Positions 59,485 through 64,000 of a stretch of DNA of 64,000 bases are shown one piece after another; positions within the stretch are counted from its first letter, which is position 1, and the number at the start of each line of letters is the position of its first letter. The DNA comes from Alphaproteobacteria bacterium. Lineage in GTDB: Bacteria > Pseudomonadota > Alphaproteobacteria > RF32 > CAG-239. Location of the stretch: the NCBI GenBank assembly GCA_900769705.1, contig CAAGHP010000003.1, positions 52,088 through 116,087 on the forward strand, read 5' to 3'. A program made the position numbers and the translations under genes. The notes below the pieces were generated by a model, which saw nothing but the letters and a program-made list of their open reading frames with translations, was not told the origin of the DNA and made no database searches.

Positions 59485-60921
59485 TTAGTTTTCCAAAATG
59501 CGGCGTAAAGCTTCAACGTTTTCGGAAAGCGATGTGTCTTCAACAATCAATTCTTCTACTTTGCGGACTGCATGCATAACTGTTGTGTGATCGCGGTCAA
59601 ATTTGCGGCCAATTTCCGGCAACGAGCGCGAGGTCAGCTGTTTTGCCAGATACATGGCTATTTGGCGCGGACGTGCTACATTGCGGGCTCTGCGTGAAGA
59701 TTGCATTTCTTTAACCGAAATATTAAAGTATTCGGCAACTTTTCTTTGAATCTCATCAATAGTGGTTTTGCGGTCAATCGAACGCAGCATATCTTTCAGC
59801 ACATCTTGTGTCATATCCAAAGTAATTTCATGTCCGGACAGCAGCTGAGAGTGCGCGGCGATTCGTTTCAAAGAGCCTTCCAGCTCGCGAATGTTGGAAG
59901 TAATTTTCTGCGCCAAAAAGTCCGCCACATTTTGCGGCAGGTTAATGCCGAGCTGAGCTGCTTTTTTATTAAGGATATCCACGCGCAGGTCAAAGTCTGT
60001 CGGCATAATATCTGCAGCCAAACCGCTGTTGAGACGAGATTTTAAGCGGGCTTCAATTCCGTCCAAATCATTTGGAGACTTGTCTGCGGATAAAATAATC
60101 TGACGTCCGCCTTCCATCAAAGAGTCAAAGGTATAGAAAAATTCATCTTGGGTTTTTTCTTTGTTAGCCAAGAACTGAACATCGTCAATCATCAAAACGT
60201 CCACTGAGCGGAATTGCTCTTTAAAAGCTTCTGCATCTTTGTAGCGTAGGGCTTTTACAAATTTATAGAGGAATTGTTCCGCCGAAATATATACCACATT
60301 GCGGGCAGGGTCATTCTTTTTAATTTCCCAGGCAATAGCGTGCATTAAGTGTGTTTTGCCCAGTCCTACGCCGGAATATAAAAACAGTGGGTTGAATGAG
60401 ATGTTTCTGGATTCGGCCACCTTTTTTGCGGCAACATAGGCAAATTCATTGGTCTTTCCGACAACAAAATTGTCAAAGGTATAAGCCGGATTCAGTTTAG
60501 AAGACAAATATTGATCATCTTCGGCCGGTGTAAAGTTATTGGCAACATTGTTCAAACCATAAATACTCTGCGGAGTCGGAGTCGACTTGATTTTTTTCAA
60601 AAGGGACGTGTCGCGGTTGCCCATAATCGGATTATCAGCCGCACTGACATTTTGCACAATAAATTGAACTTTCTTAATGTCCGGATTCTTATGTTCCCAA
60701 ATTTTGTGGATTCTGTCGGAGTAATGAGCAATCACCCAGTTTTTCATAAAAGCCGTCGGGGCGCATATATTCATCACGCCGTCATTAAACGAGCTGACGC
60801 TTAAAGGCTTTAACCAACTATCAAAAGCTGTTTCGCCGAATTCATTTTTTAACTGGCAACAAACTTGCTCCCATTGGTCATTGATAGAAAAATCTTCATC
60901 ATATAGTGCTTGTTCAGCCAT
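59485..60921 (-). CDS. dnaA: Chromosomal replication initiator DnaA
   Basis: 478 residues from the ATG at 60921, which has AGGA seven bases upstream; the longer frame to 60981 runs into the promoter. Domain I binds partners (WEQVCCQLKNEFGETAFDSW), domain III is AAA+ with YSGVGLGKTHLMHAIAW and VLMIDDVQFLANKEKTQDEF, domain IV binds DnaA boxes through FDRDHTTVMHAVRKVEELI. Order rpsT-dnaA-dnaN-recF is typical of Alphaproteobacteria. Confidence 0.98.
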   Translation of the reverse strand: MAEQALYDEDFSINDQWEQVCCQLKNEFGETAFDSWLKPLSVSSFNDGVMNICAPTAFMKNWVIAHYSDRIHKIWEHKNPDIKKVQFIVQNVSAADNPIMGNRDTSLLKKIKSTPTPQSIYGLNNVANNFTPAEDDQYLSSKLNPAYTFDNFVVGKTNEFAYVAAKKVAESRNISFNPLFLYSGVGLGKTHLMHAIAWEIKKNDPARNVVYISAEQFLYKFVKALRYKDAEAFKEQFRSVDVLMIDDVQFLANKEKTQDEFFYTFDSLMEGGRQIILSADKSPNDLDGIEARLKSRLNSGLAADIMPTDFDLRVDILNKKAAQLGINLPQNVADFLAQKITSNIRELEGSLKRIAAHSQLLSGHEITLDMTQDVLKDMLRSIDRKTTIDEIQRKVAEYFNISVKEMQSSRRARNVARPRQIAMYLAKQLTSRSLPEIGRKFDRDHTTVMHAVRKVEELIVEDTSLSENVEALRRILEN

Positions 60922-60953
60922 CTTCTTATCCTGTTCAGTTAAAATTGTTTCAA

Positions 60954-60981
60954 ATAATAGTGCACGAAGTGATGTTGTCAA
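60954..60981 (-). promoter_or_regulatory. Promoter of dnaA
   Basis: On the minus strand TTGACA, 16-base spacer, TATTAT; transcription would begin about 25 bases before the ATG at 60921. Confidence 0.75.
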
Positions 60982-61307
60982 AATCTAAACTTAAACAGCC
61001 TTTTTATAGTGCCTGAAACATATATTGCCAATTCAGTAGTCTATGTTTTGTTGGCTTAAAGCTTATGCAGCTTAGTGCTGTCAATTTTTTAGTTTTTGTT
61101 TCACAATTTTCAGACAATATCAATGCTCAAAATATTCTTTTTATGCTGTTTATTTTGTCAAATTGTTTAACATCATATCTTCAAAATCTGGAGTCATTGT
61201 TACAGCAAAAAAACATAATTACAAGAGAACTTTTTGCGAACATTGCAATTAAATGTCTTGACAAGGGATTCTGTTAGAGTCGGATGGTAAGTACTTGTTT
61301 TTCAACT

Positions 61308-61350
61308 AAAAAATGCAAATCGTACCCACTAAGGGACAATTTGCATTTTA
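61308..61350 (-). terminator. Terminator of rpsT
   Basis: AAAATGCAAAT...ATTTGCATTTT, an 11-bp stem followed by TTAG on the minus strand, 27 bases after the rpsT stop. Confidence 0.75.
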
Positions 61351-61376
61351 GGTTTTTGCTAGAGTCTTTAAATAAA

Positions 61377-61637
61377 TTAAAGAGCTTTAATTTTCTGAGC
61401 TAAACGAGAAATCGTGCGAGAAGCAGTATTCTTTTTGAAAACGCCTTTCTGAGCAGCTCTCATCATTTCGCTTTCAGCAGCAATAAAAGCAGCTGCAGCA
61501 GCTTCTTTATCTTTAGCGTTAATCAGAGCGTCTACTTTTTTAACAAAAGTTCTAACGCGGCTTCTGCGGGCGCCGTTAATCAAACTGCGTTTGTTGTTTC
61601 TTACGATTCTTGTTTTTGCCGACTTATGATTGGCCAT
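61377..61637 (-). CDS. rpsT: 30S ribosomal protein S20
   Basis: 86 residues, basic three-helix protein: MANHKSAKTRIVRNNKRSLI, then FVKKVDALINAKDKEAA and QKGVFKKNTASRTISRLAQK. Two of its twelve lysine codons are AAG, useful as a reference for native codon use. TTGACT-17-TATAAA promoter upstream; AGGAAG before the ATG. Confidence 0.98.
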   Translation of the reverse strand: MANHKSAKTRIVRNNKRSLINGARRSRVRTFVKKVDALINAKDKEAAAAAFIAAESEMMRAAQKGVFKKNTASRTISRLAQKIKAL

Positions 61638-61689
61638 AATTTTCTTCCTATAAATTTATTAAGTTAATACAAAATTTACTCTGGTAAAC

Positions 61690-61718
61690 TTTATAACCAC
61701 GACAGGCTCATAAGTCAA
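61690..61718 (-). promoter_or_regulatory. Promoter of rpsT
   Basis: On the minus strand TTGACT, 17-base spacer, TATAAA. Confidence 0.8.
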
Positions 61719-61744
61719 CTGAATTTTTCAAAAACTTTATGATT

Positions 61745-62110
61745 TTAAGGTTTTGACTTGATGGTAATGCGTATAACTAAAGGTTTTGTCGATTCTTTAA
61801 TAATTTCCATAGTTTCACCGTCGCGGTAAAAAAGCAAATTATGTCCCCGATTCCCTTGATATATCCAACCCAGCTGCGGTAAAGATTTTTTATAGAAATC
61901 GGTTATGGCCGAAAATTTCAGCTGCCGCGCCGAAAAATATGCCTCCAGCAATCTGGTTTCTTCATTGCCGAATGAAATATCGTCCTGCGTGATTTGCGAC
62001 AGTCCATCCATCAGCGGAACATCATCCATACCTTCCACAAAATTTGCGGAATAAACCGGATGGATATACGCCGTTAAAAGTACCAGAAATAAAATTGCTG
62101 TTTTTTTCAT
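61745..62110 (-). CDS. Small secreted protein downstream of mutM
   Basis: 121 residues from the ATG at 62110, which has AAGGA upstream; the open frame to 62314 lies inside mutM and is a shadow. A signal peptide (about 1-21, ending VYSA) is followed by a domain with DFYKKSLPQLGWIYQGNRGH and YRDGETMEI, a pattern seen in small periplasmic proteins with a 'Y-x-Y-LP-x-GW' core. Function unknown. It begins ten bases after mutM and is probably co-transcribed. Confidence 0.75.
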   Translation of the reverse strand: MKKTAILFLVLLTAYIHPVYSANFVEGMDDVPLMDGLSQITQDDISFGNEETRLLEAYFSARQLKFSAITDFYKKSLPQLGWIYQGNRGHNLLFYRDGETMEIIKESTKPLVIRITIKSKP

Positions 62111-62120
62111 TGTCGATTCC

Positions 62121-62954
62121 TTATTTTTGCAGCACCGGGCAGAAAAATGTTGAGCGGCCGCCCAGCACTGTTTTTTCAATATGTTTTTTACCGCCGCAAA
62201 CACAGTCGGGACAGCACTTTCCTGTTTTATTGTAGACACAGTGCTGATTTTGAAAATAGCCGATATCGCCGTCCGGACGCTTAAAATCATGAATGGTTGA
62301 GCCGCCGGCGGCAATAGCTTTTTCTAATATCTCACGGGTATATTTAATAATCAGCGAGCATTCTTCAAGGCTGACTTTATCGGATTCTCTATTCGGCAGG
62401 ATTCGCGCTTTGTATAAAATTTCTGAGGCGTAAATATTACCGATTCCGCAAATAATACTTTGATCCAGCAAAGAAATTTTTACGGCGCATTTTTTCTTTT
62501 TCAGCTTGTTCAGCAAATATTCCGGTGTCAGCTCTTTTTCCCAAGGGTCTAAACCGAGTTCTGCCAGCAGCGGATTTTCGTTGAGCTTGGCGGATTCGCA
62601 GACTGTAACCAACCCAAAACGCCGTACATCATTATAAATAATAACGCCGTTGGAGGTTTCAAAAATTATGTGATCGTGCTTATCCAATATTTTTGGCAGG
62701 GCCGATTCTATCTTGATTTTGCCGCTCATACCAAAGTGCCAGATAATTGTCTGCCCATTGTCCAAATCTACCAGCATATATTTAGCGATTCGCCTCAAAG
62801 CAACAACCGTGGCGTCGACGATTCGCTTTTCAAAATCATCAGGTATGTTTTGTCTGAATTTACGCTGCCGCACGGTTACGTTATTTATCCGCGCATGCAA
62901 CAAAGTTTTGGCAACAGTATTTTTTATGGTTTCTACTTCTGGTAATTCCGGCAT
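62121..62954 (-). CDS. mutM: Formamidopyrimidine-DNA glycosylase with altered zinc finger
   Basis: 277 residues. Base-excision enzyme for 8-oxoguanine; begins MPELPEVETI with catalytic Pro and Glu after Met removal, has WHFGMSGKI with the conserved lysine, and the helix-two-turn-helix region SLLDQSIICGIGNIYASEIL. The C-terminal zinc finger is unusual: Cys248, Cys251 and Cys272 are present but the fourth ligand is Leu275 (CPVLQ instead of CPxCQ), and the spacing between the pairs is 20 rather than 16, with an extra Cys253. The residue GGRST that contacts DNA is intact. Confidence 0.95.
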   Translation of the reverse strand: MPELPEVETIKNTVAKTLLHARINNVTVRQRKFRQNIPDDFEKRIVDATVVALRRIAKYMLVDLDNGQTIIWHFGMSGKIKIESALPKILDKHDHIIFETSNGVIIYNDVRRFGLVTVCESAKLNENPLLAELGLDPWEKELTPEYLLNKLKKKKCAVKISLLDQSIICGIGNIYASEILYKARILPNRESDKVSLEECSLIIKYTREILEKAIAAGGSTIHDFKRPDGDIGYFQNQHCVYNKTGKCCPDCVCGGKKHIEKTVLGGRSTFFCPVLQK

Positions 62955-63063
62955 TTAAATCTCCTTAACTATTTATAATAGCTGTACAGAAATTGTTTGC
63001 AATCCGCTTGCCATTATTTATAAACAGGATTAAACTATTCAGGATATTTGTAAAAGGAAATTT

Positions 63064-63639
63064 ATGCTTAAAAGAACCAAAAAATATTATGCGCCGCAAA
63101 ATGACAATGTCGAACATCAGTGCGACCACCCCGGGTGCACTGAAAAAGGTGAATATCGTGCGCCCAAAGACCGCAAGTTGAAAGATTATTATTGGTTCTG
63201 CCTTAAACACGTGCAGGAGTATAATGCAAAATGGAACTATTATGGCGACGGGGCTGCCGAAGATGATGAACGCCTGCGTTCTAAGATGCACTTTAAAAAA
63301 GGCTTTAAGTCAAAAGTTCGCTATCAGTTTGGCTATGATTTGTGGGAGGAGGCAGAGTTTTTTGATTCTGACTATGCTAACCCTTCCGATTCCAGCCGCG
63401 AATATTCAATGGACGGTATATATTTTACGGTTGAAGAACGGCGCTTTATTCAAATCTTGGAAATGGATATCAAAGATATAAATCCCGAAACCTTAAAGAA
63501 ACAATATAAAGCCTTGGCCAAAAAATATCATCCTGATGTCAACAAGCAAGATGAAAATGCCGAAGAAAAATTTAAGCAGATTTCGGCAGCGTATCATGCT
63601 TTGGCAGATAAATTCTCTCGTTTGCCGAATTATAGCTGA
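63064..63639 (+). CDS. J-domain protein (DnaJ-like)
   Basis: 191 residues. The N-terminal half has CDHPGCTEKGEYRAPKDRKL and a FCLKH cysteine-histidine motif that may bind zinc; the C-terminal 60 residues are a J domain with HPD at 156-158 (KKYHPDVNK) and FKQISAAYHALAD. It should stimulate an Hsp70. This domain order (zinc-like region then J domain) is found in a conserved alphaproteobacterial protein. AAAGGA precedes the ATG. Confidence 0.88.
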   Translation: MLKRTKKYYAPQNDNVEHQCDHPGCTEKGEYRAPKDRKLKDYYWFCLKHVQEYNAKWNYYGDGAAEDDERLRSKMHFKKGFKSKVRYQFGYDLWEEAEFFDSDYANPSDSSREYSMDGIYFTVEERRFIQILEMDIKDINPETLKKQYKALAKKYHPDVNKQDENAEEKFKQISAAYHALADKFSRLPNYS

Positions 63640-63743
63640 TTTATTGATTAAGCAAGAGATTCTCTTAGACAAGATTAACAGAACAGACGGTGTGTCACAC
63701 TCGTTAATGACGGAGAACAGATGAAAGGTCAAGCTGTAATTTA

Positions 63744-63786
63744 ACAAAAACCTCCCTTATTCGGTAGAACAAGGGAGGTTTTTGTT
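63744..63786. terminator. Bidirectional terminator
   Basis: AAAAACCTCCCTT...AAGGGAGGTTTTT between the J-domain gene and tuf. Confidence 0.9.
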
Positions 63787-63805
63787 AAAATCGTACTCGG
63801 CTAGA

Positions 63806-64000
63806 TTATTTCAAGATTTTAGAAACAACGCCGGCGCCAACTGTGTGACCGCCTTCACGAATAGCGAAGCGCAAACCTTCGCTCATTGCGATTGGGTGCA
63901 ACAATTGTACTGTGATTTTTACGTTATCGCCAGGCATTACCATTTCGGTACCTTCCGGCAATTCAATTGTTCCGGTTACATCGGTTGTACGGAAATAGAA
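63806..64000 (-). CDS. tuf: Elongation factor Tu, C-terminal end (partial)
   Basis: 64 residues of EF-Tu domain 3: FYFRTTDVTGTIELPEGTEM, MPGDNVKITVQLLHPIAM and REGGHTVGAGVVSKILK. The rest lies beyond the window. Delivers aminoacyl-tRNA to the ribosome. Confidence 0.98.
   Translation of the reverse strand, partial: FYFRTTDVTGTIELPEGTEMVMPGDNVKITVQLLHPIAMSEGLRFAIREGGHTVGAGVVSKILK

Larger units (their letters stand above)
60922..61376. other. Region between dnaA and rpsT
   Basis: 455 bases with the dnaA promoter and the rpsT terminator at its ends. The middle (about 61000-61300) is AT-rich; I found no DnaA-box cluster, so I do not call an origin here, and no gene I can support. Confidence 0.5.

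Noticed and set aside
61065..61277. A 70-codon frame in the dnaA-rpsT gap
   Set aside because: No ribosome site, hydrophobic low-complexity translation, no downstream terminator on that strand; AT-rich chance frame.
60922..61376. Replication origin next to dnaA
   Set aside because: I could not find a cluster of DnaA boxes here; only promoter and terminator signals are visible.
62111..62314. N-terminal extension of the small secreted protein into mutM
   Set aside because: The ATG at 62110 has a ribosome site and a signal peptide directly after it; the upstream frame is antisense-free but lies inside mutM and is not signal-like.
1..64000. CRISPR arrays, insertion sequences, prophage or rRNA operon
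   Set aside because: I saw no regularly spaced repeats, transposase, integrase, phage structural genes or rRNA sequence in the window.

Overview
The window looks like an AT-leaning chromosome segment of an uncultured alphaproteobacterium, probably intestinal. Evidence seen in the sequence: a GTTC-N7-GTTC direct repeat (the alphaproteobacterial LexA operator) upstream of recA, LpxI rather than LpxH for lipid A synthesis, the rpsT-dnaA-dnaN-recF order, and sigma-70 promoters of the TTGACN-17-TATAAN type. The gut assignment is inference: prepilin-like proteins beginning GRSMIEMLGVLAI are, as I recall, typical of uncultured gut Alphaproteobacteria.

Layout. 0-3 kb: ybgC-like, ruvB, ruvA and truA on the minus strand. 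3-7.5 kb: accessory genes (orphan acyl-carrier-like protein, GH24 lysozyme lipoprotein, helical-repeat protein, a PerR-rubrerythrin fusion, a prepilin-like gene). 7.6-12.2 kb: infA, topA, dprA, plsY (minus). 12.4-20.5 kb: the envelope operon pyrH-frr-uppS-cdsA-rseP-bamA-lpxD-fabZ (plus). 20.6-24.6 kb: small orphan genes, a cyclophilin, a broken prepilin, tRNA-Phe and a LysR regulator. 24.7-31.4 kb: accBC, recA, an HD hydrolase, a YihY protein, fabI and a glycosyltransferase. 31.4-32.7 kb: three small genes, each with its own promoter and terminator. 32.8-37.6 kb: lpxI-lpxB-comEC-DUF805. 37.7-38.2 kb: tRNA-Gly followed by a duplicated att-like segment. 38.2-46 kb: aminotransferase, outer membrane barrel, YgjP-like protease, two YcgN-like proteins, dnaB, galE, TerC and a histidine phosphatase. 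46-56 kb: an accessory block with two very large paralogous lipoproteins (750 and 1287 residues), an outer membrane barrel, a nuclease and a further lipoprotein. 56.1-57 kb: a second prepilin with a structured leader. 57-64 kb: recF, dnaN, dnaA, rpsT, mutM, a J-domain protein and the end of tuf.

How the genes work together. Most of the window is housekeeping: recombination and replication (RuvAB, RecA, DprA, ComEC, RecF, DnaN, DnaA, DnaB, TopA, MutM), fatty acid and lipid A synthesis (AccBC, FabZ, FabI, LpxD, LpxI, LpxB, PlsY, CdsA) and outer membrane assembly (BamA, RseP).

The unusual material lies between these operons. Two prepilin-like genes are preceded by related leader RNAs. Each leader has an elaborate fold whose outer or alternative stem overlaps a Rho-independent terminator that ends exactly 31 bases before the start codon, as expected of a transcription-attenuation switch. 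A third, orphan copy of the leader lies upstream of truA. The two giant lipoproteins share N- and C-terminal domains and differ by whole 179-181-residue modules (one versus four); their roughly 350-base untranslated leaders are also related. A set of accessory genes starts without a Shine-Dalgarno sequence behind AT-rich leaders, and several favour AAG for lysine, suggesting a separate origin, possibly Bacteroidetes-like.
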